Source: Pseudomonadota bacterium (GTDB lineage: Bacteria > Pseudomonadota > Alphaproteobacteria > Rhizobiales > Pleomorphomonadaceae). Taken from it: a stretch of 64,000 bases of DNA. The notes beneath the pieces are model-generated. The model saw only the letters and a program-made list of their open reading frames with translations. It searched no databases and was not told the origin of the DNA. A program made the position numbers and the translations under genes. Below are positions 1 through 7,315 of this stretch, in pieces. Where the stretch lies: NCBI GenBank assembly GCA_023436885.1, contig JAEZHI010000004.1:682001-746000 (forward strand). The letters are read 5' to 3'. The number at the start of each line of letters is the position of its first letter. The stretch's first letter is position 1.

Positions 1-6
1 GGGTTC

Positions 7-846
7 TTAATTCGGTCTCCAAAGTATTGGCTCCTTTGTCTTGTAGTTATAATCCTCGTGGCGAAGTATTCGGGCCACCCGCGCGAACACCAGGGCATCC
101 CGCTCGGTGAACCCCTGACGCTCGTAGAGGGAGACGATGCATTCCCAAACGTCGCTGGTTGGTTCCTGCCGATAGATCGTTTCTTGGGTGCCCGCTCGGG
201 GGCCCCGCTTGATCTCTCGGTGGTCTTTGACGAACCGAACGGGTTCTCGTACCAGCGCTTCGGCGCGTTTCTTTCCGATGCCGGGACAGCCCCCATAGCC
301 ATCAACCATGTCTCCGGAGAGCACCTGTGCGTAGAACGCGAGGTCGGCTTCGGCCGGGGTAATGCGGGTCGGGCGCTGTTCTTTGGTCAGGCCCTCCTTC
401 TCCGGGTTCCAGTGAAGGCCGGGCACCGTCCGGAGGTCCTTGTCCATGGTGACGATAATCTTCTCGCCGGGAACAACCTTGGGGTTGGTGGCGAGAATGC
501 CGAGCACGTCATCGGCTTCCAGCGTAGGCCGCGTGAAGACCTCATAGTTCTCCCGGAAATGCTCCAGAAGAGGCTTAAGGATAGCCGGGCGGCGCACGTT
601 GGCGCGATTGGATTTGTAGGTGGGGAGGACGGTCTTCCGGAAGTTTGCGTCATCTGAAATGGCTACGATCAGCCGATCAGCCCCGAGGCGCTTCTGGAAA
701 TCTTCCATCAGGGCGTCGAGATTTGCGACCCCTGTCTCAACGTCGGAGTAGAGCCCGAACCGGCCGTCTCCAAAGTCGATTACCTGTTCGTCGGCGGCGG
801 CGACACGGTACGCCCAAAGGTCCCCATCAATCAGGAGCGTGGTCAA
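7..846 (-). CDS. T7 gp6-like 5'-3' exonuclease (FEN/flap family)
   Basis: A 279-residue protein of the 5'-nuclease family, close in length to T7 gp6, which degrades host DNA and removes RNA primers during phage replication. Metal-binding acidic residues appear where expected: LLIDGD at residues 4-9, LEADD near 110, TMDKD near 134 and GDMVDG near 178, followed by a helix-hairpin-helix-like GCPGIGKKRAE that would grip DNA. The start is TTG at 846, overlapping the stop of the upstream 55-residue gene by four bases (TTGA), which suggests translational coupling. The stop codon TAA is at 7-9, so the gene is complete at the window edge. Its place downstream of the DNA polymerase is the T7 order. Confidence 0.88.
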   Translation of the reverse strand: MTTLLIDGDLWAYRVAAADEQVIDFGDGRFGLYSDVETGVANLDALMEDFQKRLGADRLIVAISDDANFRKTVLPTYKSNRANVRRPAILKPLLEHFRENYEVFTRPTLEADDVLGILATNPKVVPGEKIIVTMDKDLRTVPGLHWNPEKEGLTKEQRPTRITPAEADLAFYAQVLSGDMVDGYGGCPGIGKKRAEALVREPVRFVKDHREIKRGPRAGTQETIYRQEPTSDVWECIVSLYERQGFTERDALVFARVARILRHEDYNYKTKEPILWRPN

Positions 847-1010
847 GCGTCGTGGTCTTCGTCGTCGAAGTAGCCCCCCTCTCGGAGGGCGTCCGAGTAG
901 TACGGCCAGTTGTCTACGCCACCGGCCTCAAGGCACTGGAGCTGGAAGGCGGAGTCCTTCAGGTCCTCGTATTCGCGCCGGGAGATGGTGACTGTTTCGG
1001 TTTCGCTCAT
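843..1010 (-). CDS. small acidic phage protein, 55 aa
   Basis: The ORF begins at ATG 1010 with a good ribosome binding site (AAAGGA, 6 nt spacer) and ends overlapping the TTG start of the exonuclease gene. The product, starting MSETETVTISRREYEDLKDS and ending YFDDEDHDA, is acidic at both ends, with no membrane segment and no recognised domain. A longer in-frame reading to 1148 is just antisense-like filler upstream of this start. Function unknown; its position between polymerase and exonuclease makes an accessory replication or host-interaction role possible, but that is a guess. Confidence 0.75.
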   Translation of the reverse strand: MSETETVTISRREYEDLKDSAFQLQCLEAGGVDNWPYYSDALREGGYFDDEDHDA

Positions 1011-1020
1011 GGTTTTCCTT

Positions 1021-1200
1021 TCAGTTTCCGCAGCCGTAGCTTCCGCAGTTGTGGTTGCAGCCAGGAAAGTCGATGGGGCACTCCCACTCAGGGGTGTCAT
1101 CCTGCTCCACGCTCGGGAGCCCGTACTTGTCCCGGAGGAGTGCCGCATGTGCCGCTCGATCCGAGGCGGTTAGCGACGAGGTCAACGAGGTTCGCGGCAT
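1021..1200 (-). CDS. cysteine-rich small ORF, possibly the displaced C-terminus of the upstream gene
   Basis: From about 1165 leftward this frame reads like real protein (DRAAHAALLRDKYGLPSVEQ, then a tail with WECPIDFPGCNHNCGSYGCGN-like spacing of cysteines) and ends at 1021, 11 nt before the ATG of the next gene. No convincing start exists: ATG at 1200 and TTG at 1188 both lack a ribosome binding site. The upstream T5orf172-like ORF is in the neighbouring frame and turns into unlikely sequence at the same point. The simplest reading is that the two were one gene of about 148 codons, joined by a +1 shift near 1157-1168. It could also be a separate overlapping gene. Confidence 0.45.
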   Translation of the reverse strand: MPRTSLTSSLTASDRAAHAALLRDKYGLPSVEQDDTPEWECPIDFPGCNHNCGSYGCGN

Positions 1201-1468
1201 CGTCTGGATGAACTTGGAACCACTCGCCGTTTGTGCGAGCGCCACTGAAGAGGTGTCGAAACGTTCGTTCGGCCTTGCAAACATCTGGGAAGTACCTGTG
1301 GTAGTAGAGGACAAAGTCCCGGAGGGGGGTCGCGGTCTGGTAGGTGCGGAAGCGAGATAGGAGGCCAGTCGTGCGGCCAACCTTACAAAAGCCCGGCCAA
1401 GCGGGATTTGTGATGACGTAGAGATGGCCGCCGCCATGGTTCCTCCTTCGCTGGTTAGTGGGTTTCAC
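1097..1468 (-). CDS. T5orf172/GIY-YIG-like nuclease-fold protein, apparently frameshifted
   Basis: The N-terminal two thirds match the T5orf172 (Mug113) fold, a GIY-YIG relative: HLYVITNPAWPGFCKVGRT, then a basic FRTYQTATP stretch, then FPDVCKAERTFRHLF and NGEWFQV. Start is GTG 1468, inside the end of the DNA polymerase gene, with AAGGAG upstream. An ATG at 1437 has a stronger ribosome site (GGAGGAACC) but reads the wrong frame for the domain. After about residue 100 the frame degenerates (GTCGTPPGQVRAPERGAG), while good coding continues one frame over to 1021. Family members are found in phages and mobile elements; nuclease activity here is not shown. Confidence 0.7.
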   Translation of the reverse strand: MKPTNQRRRNHGGGHLYVITNPAWPGFCKVGRTTGLLSRFRTYQTATPLRDFVLYYHRYFPDVCKAERTFRHLFSGARTNGEWFQVHPDDAANLVDLVANRLGSSGTCGTPPGQVRAPERGAG

Positions 1469-3497
1469 GCCAGTTCGCTCCTTCGTCGGAGTTCCCTGCG
1501 AGGGGGCACCCGAAGTTTAGGACCTCACCGGCCTTGCGGATTGCATCTGCCGCCATCTGCTTGACGGTCGGGACGTGCTCGGGACGAACGTCGATCTGCC
1601 ATTCGTCATGAACGTTTGCGCAGAACTCGTAGTCCTTGCCGGGCACCAAACCGGCGCCCTGAAGGTCCTCGTCGAGGATCACGAGGGCTTGCTTCATGAT
1701 GATCGCTCCGGCCGATTGGAGGAGCGTGTTGAGGGCCGCGTGGGCGTGGCGGATTTTGAGCTTGCCGCCATCCAAACCAACGAGGAACCCCCTGCGGAGT
1801 CCCCGCTTCTTGACCCTATCAACGAGCTTGCCGAGAGCCGGAAGCCCCTTCAGGAAGTTGTCTCGGGACCGTCTACCGGCCGCCATGACTTCCTTCGCGG
1901 AGCCCATAAGGCCCATGATGCGGCCGAGCTTGAAGTCCCCCGCCCCGTAGATGAAGGCGTAGAACCACGTCTTGGCGATCTCGCGCCCGTTGATGTCCTT
2001 CCCGTCAACCGGGTAGGTGCTCTTCGGGTCGAGGCCGAGGGCCCTGGCGTTGACGGAATGCATATCCGTGCCGAGGCTCTTGTCCCCCGACAGGATGGTC
2101 TCGATGTAGGCGCCGCCGTCGAACGTCGCCATGTACCCGCCGAGGCAGCGAAGCTCCAACGCGTCCGCGTCACAGCCAACGAGTACGAACCCCGCCGACG
2201 CCGTGAACAGCTCGCGGCATTCCGCGCCAAACGGGCTCCCCACCTTGGGGACCTGGGCCACGTTCGGGTTGTTGTGGGTCATGCGCCGGGTAACCGCACC
2301 CGCCGTAATCACCGTGCCATGGATGCGCCCGTTTCGCTCTTTGAGGAGCCAAGCAGACTTGCCTTCCGCCAATTGAGCGATGCGCTTGGCAACGGTCAGG
2401 TACTCAGTTAGGAGCTTTGCTTCCGGCCACGGCAGCTGCGAGAGGACCGTTTCGTCCACCTTCGCCTGTCCGGACGGGGTGAATTCGAGCGGCTCCCAGC
2501 CGAACAGGGTCTCCAGCCGGTTGATGATGTGGTGATTGGACTGCGGATTGAACTCGACCCGCTTGAGCTTCGAGTACCGGGACCCCTCCGAATACTCCTC
2601 AATGAGGTAGATCGGTTCCTGCTCGCCCTTCCGATTGGTCTTGAAGCCGATCGGCGGCAGGTCCTTGCGCCTAACGCGGCGGGTTCGCTTCACGTCCACG
2701 ACGCCACCAGAGGCGTTCCATGAACCGAAGGTCTTTCGCAGTTCGGCGTCGAGCCGTTCGCGCTCGGCGATCAGTTGGACATAGAACTTCTCGGCGGCTT
2801 CGCGATTGAAAGCGAACCCCCAGCGCTCTTGTCTGGCGAGGATTTCCGCAACGCGCATCTCCAGGCGGACCGAACGGTCGGCGTACGGGATGACAGCAAC
2901 GCTGCTCTCGGGTTGCTTGCGAGCGCGGGCCTTTTTCAGGAGCTTGAGGGTGTCACTGTCGTAGCCCTGCCAGATACGCAGAGCCTTCCTGTAGAGGGCC
3001 TCAGTGACTTCCACATCTTGGACGCAGTATTCCTGCATCTCGACGTTCCATGTCGCCCACGGGTCGAGACCCTTGGCCTTCATGACTTCGGAATAATCGC
3101 CCTTCCACCGGCCCAGGCGGTAGCCGAAGGCTTCAAGTGAGTACTTTTTGCGAAGCCTCTTGGGCAGGATGCCCTTGGCGACTAGCGCCTTGTCGTTGTC
3201 CTCGATTTCCGGCCAGAACAGGCGGGCGAGGACCAGAGTATCGAGTAGGTAACCCTTCGGCTTGAACCAAGGGTAGACTTTGCGGAGAGCGTCAACGTCA
3301 AACTTAATGATGTTGTGGCCGATGATTTCTTCGGCTTCCATCAGTAGTTTGACGCCTTCAGCGACGGGGATATAGCCCGGCTGGTCGGCGCAGTCGAAGA
3401 CCTCCCCCGTGTCCGCATCTTTCAGGACAAGGGAGTGGACGACGGTTAGCTGTTCCAGAAGGCCATCAGTTTCACAGTCGAAGAGGTAGCGGCTCAC
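1455..3497 (-). CDS. T7 gp5-like family A DNA polymerase
   Basis: A 680-residue replicative polymerase, near the 704 of T7 gp5. The N-terminal 3'-5' proofreading domain keeps its metal residues (FDCETDG, D7 and E9), plus HNIIKFD near 100. The polymerase domain has motif A (VGCDADALELRCL, near 440), the finger-helix region after TDMHSVNARALGL, and motif C (NVHDEW, H at about 630). The start is GTG 3497, overlapping the TGA of the preceding 77-residue gene. T7 gp5 uses host thioredoxin as processivity factor; whether this one does cannot be judged from sequence by eye. Sits directly after the primase-helicase as in T7. Confidence 0.95.
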   Translation of the reverse strand: MSRYLFDCETDGLLEQLTVVHSLVLKDADTGEVFDCADQPGYIPVAEGVKLLMEAEEIIGHNIIKFDVDALRKVYPWFKPKGYLLDTLVLARLFWPEIEDNDKALVAKGILPKRLRKKYSLEAFGYRLGRWKGDYSEVMKAKGLDPWATWNVEMQEYCVQDVEVTEALYRKALRIWQGYDSDTLKLLKKARARKQPESSVAVIPYADRSVRLEMRVAEILARQERWGFAFNREAAEKFYVQLIAERERLDAELRKTFGSWNASGGVVDVKRTRRVRRKDLPPIGFKTNRKGEQEPIYLIEEYSEGSRYSKLKRVEFNPQSNHHIINRLETLFGWEPLEFTPSGQAKVDETVLSQLPWPEAKLLTEYLTVAKRIAQLAEGKSAWLLKERNGRIHGTVITAGAVTRRMTHNNPNVAQVPKVGSPFGAECRELFTASAGFVLVGCDADALELRCLGGYMATFDGGAYIETILSGDKSLGTDMHSVNARALGLDPKSTYPVDGKDINGREIAKTWFYAFIYGAGDFKLGRIMGLMGSAKEVMAAGRRSRDNFLKGLPALGKLVDRVKKRGLRRGFLVGLDGGKLKIRHAHAALNTLLQSAGAIIMKQALVILDEDLQGAGLVPGKDYEFCANVHDEWQIDVRPEHVPTVKQMAADAIRKAGEVLNFGCPLAGNSDEGANWRETH

Positions 3498-3727
3498 GCC
3501 GGAGGCGCCTCAACCAGCTTGAAGGACTTTCTGATTTCCTCCGCCCGCGTCTGCCGGGTGTGCTTTATTCGGGCGAAGAGCTGCTGGTCGTAAGTGTTCG
3601 CGAGGGGTGCGAAGGCTCGCCGCTTCGCCTCTGCGAAATCGCCGTAGGTGTGCTGCTGAAGCTCAAGAAGTTCAGAAGGGCGCTTCCTCGTCTTCCCCGG
3701 TGAAAGAGTAGGTGGTTGGATCATCAA
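3494..3727 (-). CDS. small phage protein between helicase and polymerase, 77 aa
   Basis: A 77-residue basic, probably helical protein (…LLELQQHTYGDFAEAKRRAFAPL…) with no recognised domain or membrane segment. The ORF opens with ATGATG at 3727/3724 inside the last 56 nt of the primase-helicase gene and its stop overlaps the GTG start of the polymerase gene, so it is tightly embedded in the replication operon. The first dozen residues overlap the helicase C-terminus in another frame and the true start is uncertain. T7 has small genes (4.3-4.7) at this place, but no homology is claimed. Confidence 0.65.
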   Translation of the reverse strand: MMIQPPTLSPGKTRKRPSELLELQQHTYGDFAEAKRRAFAPLANTYDQQLFARIKHTRQTRAEEIRKSFKLVEAPPA

Positions 3728-5354
3728 CGTCCTGTTTGAAGGGGTCCCCGTCGAGTTCGACGTAGAGACCTGTCGAGGGGTTGAACGTGAAGAACAGCAC
3801 GTCCCCTGTTGCCGCCCCGACCGGGCGATGTTTCAGGACGCGGACGGTGGTCACCCGCCGTAGCTCTTCATTTTCGTGTTGCTGGTTGCGCTCCAGCCCG
3901 AGCATCGTGACGCACCAGAAGCCAATCGCTCGGGAGCCCTTGAAATGCCTGATCATTACGCGGCCTCCCTCCTCGTGAGGGGTTCCGTCCGGCGTCGATA
4001 GGTGGCTGACGAGGTGGATTGTGATTGGAAGCTCCTGAACGAGGGCTCCCATTTCGGCCATGATGCGCTCCAGGCCCTTCCGTTCGTCTTCCTCCATCGC
4101 CGCTAGGGCCGTGAGGTGGTCGAGATAGAAGAGGCGGACGCCCTCGCTGTGGGCGAGAAACCGGATCGTGGTCTTGATGACCTCCCAATCCGTGGCTCCG
4201 AAGCTGTCATACATGAACAGCCGCTTGTCCTCGATCTGGTGAAGTGCATCCCGAAGCTCCTCGGTTGTCCAATCTGGGTTGTCCGGGTCCCGGTTGGGGA
4301 CGTGGAACTGCTTCCCGGCGTGGGTGGAGGCAAGGCGCTTGACTGTCTCGGCCGGTTGCTGCTCCAGGAGGAACACTCCAACCGGCTCGTTGAGCGCCGT
4401 GAGGTCGTAATAGATTTGCTTGGCGAGAAGCTCGGTCTTACCGACACCAGTTCCGGCGCCGATAGCGATGATCTCGTGGATGCGGCGCCCGTACAGAGTG
4501 TGATTTAGGTGCTCCGCAAACCACGGAAGTCCCATCACGGTCGGCGTCATCGCATCGTCGATAACGTCGGAGATCGTCACAATCCCATCGGGGCGGAAGA
4601 CCTTCGCGCCGAAGATGGCATCAACGACCTCAGACCCCCTACCCGCTTGGTGCATGGCATTAGCGTCCTTGAGGGGGAGCTTGGCGACCTTGCAGCGTCC
4701 GGCGGGGAAAAGTCCGACGCACTCTTTCACGGCGTCTTGGCCGGGATCGTCGTTGTCGAACATGAGGACGATTTCCTCGAAGCCGAGGAGCCACTGAAGG
4801 GACTTCTGGAGCGCCTTCTTGGCGCCTTGTGCCCCGTTCGGTAGGGACACGACGGGCCAGCGGTTACCCTGAAGCTGGGATACCGTCAGTGCGTCGATTT
4901 CGCCCTCGGTGATGACGACGCGTTTGCCGCCATCGCGCCAAAGATGCTGCCCATAAAGGCCCGCCTCCTTGGTCTCACCTAGAAATCTGAAGTCCTTGTT
5001 TTTGAAGCGAACTTTCTGTGCCACTATGGCCCCGGTTAGGTCCCGGTAATTCGCCACCTGAACGGGCTGCCCTCCCATTTCGGAGATCGTGTAGCCCCAC
5101 TTCTGACAGGTCTCCTCAGAGAGTCCGCGCCGAGGGATGGCCTGGGCGCAGCCGACCGGGAGGAGGTCTTTCGACACTCGCGTCCTTTCTGCTGGTGGAT
5201 TGGATTGTTCGTCGTCCGGCTTCTCGTAGTGATTGCAGGCAAAGCAGAAGCCGTGACCGTCGTCGTATCGGGCGAAAGCGTCGGATGAGCCACACTCTGG
5301 ATTGGGGCATGGCTCATGCCCGACGAACTCGCTTTCAGTTGTGTGGAATGCCAC
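3672..5354 (-). CDS. T7 gp4-like primase-helicase
   Basis: A 560-residue bifunctional protein (T7 gp4 is 566). An N-terminal zinc-binding domain shows two CxxC-type pairs (CPNPEC and CFAC, residues 16-40) used in primer template recognition. The TOPRIM primase core follows with VVITEGEIDALT near 150 and MFDNDDPGQDA near 200. The RecA-like helicase carries Walker A GAGTGVGKTE near 300, LFYLDHLTAL as Walker B/H2 region and HLVSHLSTP. The last residues (FTGEDEEAPF) form an acidic tail ending in an aromatic, as in T7 gp4, where the tail contacts the polymerase. Start is GTG 5354 overlapping the previous stop; the ribosome site is weak. Confidence 0.95.
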   Translation of the reverse strand: MAFHTTESEFVGHEPCPNPECGSSDAFARYDDGHGFCFACNHYEKPDDEQSNPPAERTRVSKDLLPVGCAQAIPRRGLSEETCQKWGYTISEMGGQPVQVANYRDLTGAIVAQKVRFKNKDFRFLGETKEAGLYGQHLWRDGGKRVVITEGEIDALTVSQLQGNRWPVVSLPNGAQGAKKALQKSLQWLLGFEEIVLMFDNDDPGQDAVKECVGLFPAGRCKVAKLPLKDANAMHQAGRGSEVVDAIFGAKVFRPDGIVTISDVIDDAMTPTVMGLPWFAEHLNHTLYGRRIHEIIAIGAGTGVGKTELLAKQIYYDLTALNEPVGVFLLEQQPAETVKRLASTHAGKQFHVPNRDPDNPDWTTEELRDALHQIEDKRLFMYDSFGATDWEVIKTTIRFLAHSEGVRLFYLDHLTALAAMEEDERKGLERIMAEMGALVQELPITIHLVSHLSTPDGTPHEEGGRVMIRHFKGSRAIGFWCVTMLGLERNQQHENEELRRVTTVRVLKHRPVGAATGDVLFFTFNPSTGLYVELDGDPFKQDVDDPTTYSFTGEDEEAPF

Positions 5355-5863
5355 TAGGTTCTGCGAGAAGCGGCCGATGCATAGAGTTCAAGGACGCTCC
5401 GCTTCAGTGCCGGAATAAGCGTCGCTATTGCCTCTCGCTCGAACTGGCGGGAGACCATCTCGAAGAGCGCGGGGGTATCCACTTCATTGACGAAGGGCTC
5501 TTCCGCCATGGAGATGCTTATCCGGAGCGGGTCCGGTCGCCACGTCACCGAGTAAGTCCGCACGAAGTGGAGAGGACTGAAGCTCTCCTCGGCGGAGAAC
5601 GCCCCCAGCGATATCGGCATCCGGACACGGGAGTAGAATTCCCGCTCCATTTGCTCCATCTGCTGAAGCGCCCGGTCGAGCTGCTCCCGGTACTCGTGGA
5701 TAGTGCGCAGGAGCGCGAACACTTCCGCCTCGTGAATCCGGGCCATCTCGAACACTTCGGCCCTCGTGTGCCGGGGGACGTACCTGTCCAGCAACTTGAC
5801 CATGTTCGAGAAAGTCCGGTCGATGAGGCCCGTCTCGTCCTTGTCGAGCTGTAGGTCGCTCAC
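5354..5863 (-). CDS. hypothetical phage protein, 169 aa, coiled-coil centre
   Basis: Start GTG 5863 (VSDLQLDKDETG) overlaps the stop of a 29-residue membrane peptide gene by four bases; the reading frame upstream of that is arginine-rich filler. The protein is mostly helical, with a heptad-like stretch around residues 60-95 (REQLDRALQQMEQMEREFYS), and no membrane segment or known motif. Its stop overlaps the GTG of the primase-helicase, so it is in the same transcript. Function unknown. The position just before gp4 is where T7 carries gp3.5 lysozyme, but nothing amidase-like is visible here. Confidence 0.72.
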   Translation of the reverse strand: MSDLQLDKDETGLIDRTFSNMVKLLDRYVPRHTRAEVFEMARIHEAEVFALLRTIHEYREQLDRALQQMEQMEREFYSRVRMPISLGAFSAEESFSPLHFVRTYSVTWRPDPLRISISMAEEPFVNEVDTPALFEMVSRQFEREAIATLIPALKRSVLELYASAASRRT

Positions 5864-5949
5864 GTAGCTACGCGTAGTGCGAGGAGCGACAGGAGCATGA
5901 CGAAGAAGCCCACAAGCGTGATGGCGGCGGTCGGATAATCGTAGAACAT
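5860..5949 (-). CDS. 29-residue single-pass membrane peptide
   Basis: ATG 5949 to TGA 5860. The product begins MFYDYPTAAI and has one hydrophobic helix (TLVGFFVMLLSLLAL). It is joined to its neighbours by TGATG and GTGA overlaps, so it is read by coupled translation. It is one of five tiny genes in 5860-6561, most of them with membrane segments. Holin, antiholin or spanin-like roles are possible for such peptides, but nothing identifies one. Confidence 0.6.
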   Translation of the reverse strand: MFYDYPTAAITLVGFFVMLLSLLALRVAT

Positions 5950-6140
5950 CAGAACCAGCCCGCGATCGCGCCGACGACGGCGATGGGAACACCGAAGAGG
6001 CGGATGATGATCTCCACCGTCACGGTGTCCCAAGGAAGCGTGAACAGCTTGTAGACGTTGAGCATCCAGCCAATCGCAAAGCCCCCGATGAGGCCCAGAT
6101 AGGTGAGGCCGAGAGCGGCGCCGATGATGGTCTTAGACAT
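5949..6140 (-). CDS. small two-pass membrane protein, 63 aa
   Basis: The protein starts MSKTIIGAALGLTYLGLIGG, has a first membrane helix at about residues 5-27 and a second at about 43-62, and ends in IAGWF. The start ATG overlaps the stop of the upstream 76-residue gene (TAATG) and its own stop overlaps the next start (TGATG). Two helices with a short loop are compatible with a class II holin, but the placement within the replication block, far from expected lysis genes, argues for caution. Confidence 0.7.
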   Translation of the reverse strand: MSKTIIGAALGLTYLGLIGGFAIGWMLNVYKLFTLPWDTVTVEIIIRLFGVPIAVVGAIAGWF

Positions 6141-6370
6141 TAGCTGATGACCTCGGACAGCTTGGCGGCAAGGCGGTAGGCTTCCGCGCTTCGATCAGAG
6201 GCGGCGGCGGCACTCGCACGAAGGCGGTCTGCCTTGGCAGCGTCCTTGACAGCGGTGTCGGTCTCACGGTCGCCAACCTTCTGGAGCTGGTCGATGGCCT
6301 TGTTGAACCCCTTCAGGGCCTTGGCGGTGGTCGGCGCGGGGAAGAAGAAAGCGATGATCTTGGCGAACAT
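6140..6370 (-). CDS. small helical phage protein, 76 aa
   Basis: ATG 6370 follows a clear GGAG ribosome site (GATCGGAGCCCCC then ATG). The product has a short hydrophobic, proline-containing N-terminus (MFAKIIAFFFPAPT) and then an alanine-rich amphipathic helix with many D/K/R residues (AVKDAAKADRLRASAAAASD). No domain recognised. It shares a stop/start overlap with the 63-residue membrane gene. It could be membrane-anchored by its N-terminus. Confidence 0.68.
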   Translation of the reverse strand: MFAKIIAFFFPAPTTAKALKGFNKAIDQLQKVGDRETDTAVKDAAKADRLRASAAAASDRSAEAYRLAAKLSEVIS

Positions 6371-6381
6371 GGGGGCTCCGA

Positions 6382-6438
6382 TCAGTTCGAGGCGGCGATG
6401 AAGAGGAGGAAGAAAATGGCGATGTAGAAGAAGGGCAT
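6382..6438 (-). CDS. 18-residue hydrophobic peptide ORF
   Basis: MPFFYIAIFFLLFIAASN is encoded from ATG 6438, preceded by GGAGCCCCCT, the same ribosome-site layout as the next gene at 6370. It ends 11 nt before that ATG. The whole product is one membrane helix. It is too short for normal gene calling; the ribosome site and tight spacing are the support. Confidence 0.5.
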   Translation of the reverse strand: MPFFYIAIFFLLFIAASN

Positions 6439-6450
6439 AGGGGGCTCCGT

Positions 6451-6561
6451 TCAGGAGAAGAGGCGTTCGATGGTCTTACCGGTGGCGATACCGATGAAGA
6501 CGCCGACGACGATGGCCCCCACTTGCGCGAGGGCCAAGATGAAGTGAGTGGGGGCGTCCAC
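6451..6561 (-). CDS. 36-residue membrane peptide
   Basis: The best start is GTG 6561 (VDAPTHFILAL), 4 nt after the stop of the helix-turn-helix-like gene, which suggests translation by re-initiation. One membrane helix (LALAQVGAIVVGVFIGIA) is followed by a charged tail (TGKTIERLFS). A longer reading in this frame to 6741 crosses the upstream gene antisense-style and is rejected. Function unknown. Confidence 0.6.
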   Translation of the reverse strand: MDAPTHFILALAQVGAIVVGVFIGIATGKTIERLFS

Positions 6562-6565
6562 TGGG

Positions 6566-6790
6566 TCAGGACGCAATGCGGTAGCGGACGTAGGTCTGCC
6601 CCGTGCTGTCCTTTCGGCGTTCGGACTCGATGGGCCAGCCGTCCAGCTTGAGTTCAGAGATGCGCTTAGGAAGCGCGCGGCAGCGCCAGAGGGCCTGAGC
6701 CTCCACGTTGCTGATCGTTCGGCCCGCCATGAGGTGCTCAAGGATGAGTTCCTTCATGGGCTTGTCATTGATGGTCTGAAAATTCGACAT
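6566..6790 (-). CDS. small winged-helix-like phage protein, 74 aa
   Basis: Starts at ATG 6790 with AAAGGA upstream. The product, MSNFQTINDKPMKELILEHL…, contains the pattern of a small helix-turn-helix domain (ISNVEAQALWRCRALPKRISELKLDGWPIES) followed by a strand pair (RRKDSTGQTYVRYRI) that would be the wing. Similar small winged-helix proteins are common in phage replication regions and are often annotated only as helix-turn-helix. DNA binding is likely, target unknown. It lies between endonuclease I and the tiny membrane genes. Confidence 0.72.
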   Translation of the reverse strand: MSNFQTINDKPMKELILEHLMAGRTISNVEAQALWRCRALPKRISELKLDGWPIESERRKDSTGQTYVRYRIAS

Positions 6791-6852
6791 GACGGTCCTT
6801 TCGTAAGGCGCGCATGGCAGACGGGACCGAGGCCCCGCCCGCTGGCGCAATG

Positions 6853-7272
6853 TCATTTCTTGGGAATGGCGCATCGCTCGATGGCGGCGATCCGCACGAG
6901 GTTGGGGGGCTCGTTGAGCCACTCCAAGGGGATCGACCCAGTCGCGTACTGGAAGCCGTACTGGCGGCACCACATCGCGTAGGTAGTTTTGCTGGTTTTG
7001 GAGATGCGAGAGTTGGCGTTCGAGAACACGAAGCGGATGTCAAGGTCCGGATGCTCCGCCTTGATTTCCTTATGCTTCTGCCGATCGGCTGTGACGAACC
7101 TGCCCTTGCTCTCCACGATGATCCCGTTGGGGAGCGGGAAGTCGGGAGTGTACCGCCGGGCCTTCAGCGGGGGCGTATAGGGGATCGAGAAAGCCTCGTA
7201 TTCAACCGTAATCCCTTGCGCTTCAAGCTCGGCAGCAATCTTGTCTTCCAGACCGGAGCGATAGCCCTCCAC
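6853..7272 (-). CDS. T7 gp3-like endonuclease I (Holliday junction resolvase)
   Basis: Strong resemblance to T7 endonuclease I, which resolves branched DNA and breaks host DNA. The core is present: YRSGLEDKIAAELE, then YTPDFPLPNGIIVESKGRF with the catalytic D, E and K, then HPDLDIRFVFSNANS and IPLEWLNEPP. T7's enzyme is 149 residues. The first standard start is GTG 7272, giving 139 residues, but it lacks a ribosome site. An in-frame ATA at 7296 sits 6 nt after AGGAAG and would give 147 residues, matching T7 length; it is listed as a finding. The gene follows the ssDNA-binding gene, as in T7. Confidence 0.92.
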   Translation of the reverse strand: MEGYRSGLEDKIAAELEAQGITVEYEAFSIPYTPPLKARRYTPDFPLPNGIIVESKGRFVTADRQKHKEIKAEHPDLDIRFVFSNANSRISKTSKTTYAMWCRQYGFQYATGSIPLEWLNEPPNLVRIAAIERCAIPKK

Positions 7273-7315
7273 AAGGCCGCGCTTAGCGGGGGTTATGGGG
7301 GACTTCCTGCGCTGA

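Noticed and set aside
5949..6140. Calling the 63-residue two-helix protein a holin
   Set aside because: Topology alone is not enough and its place in the replication block is atypical, so it is left as a membrane protein of unknown role.
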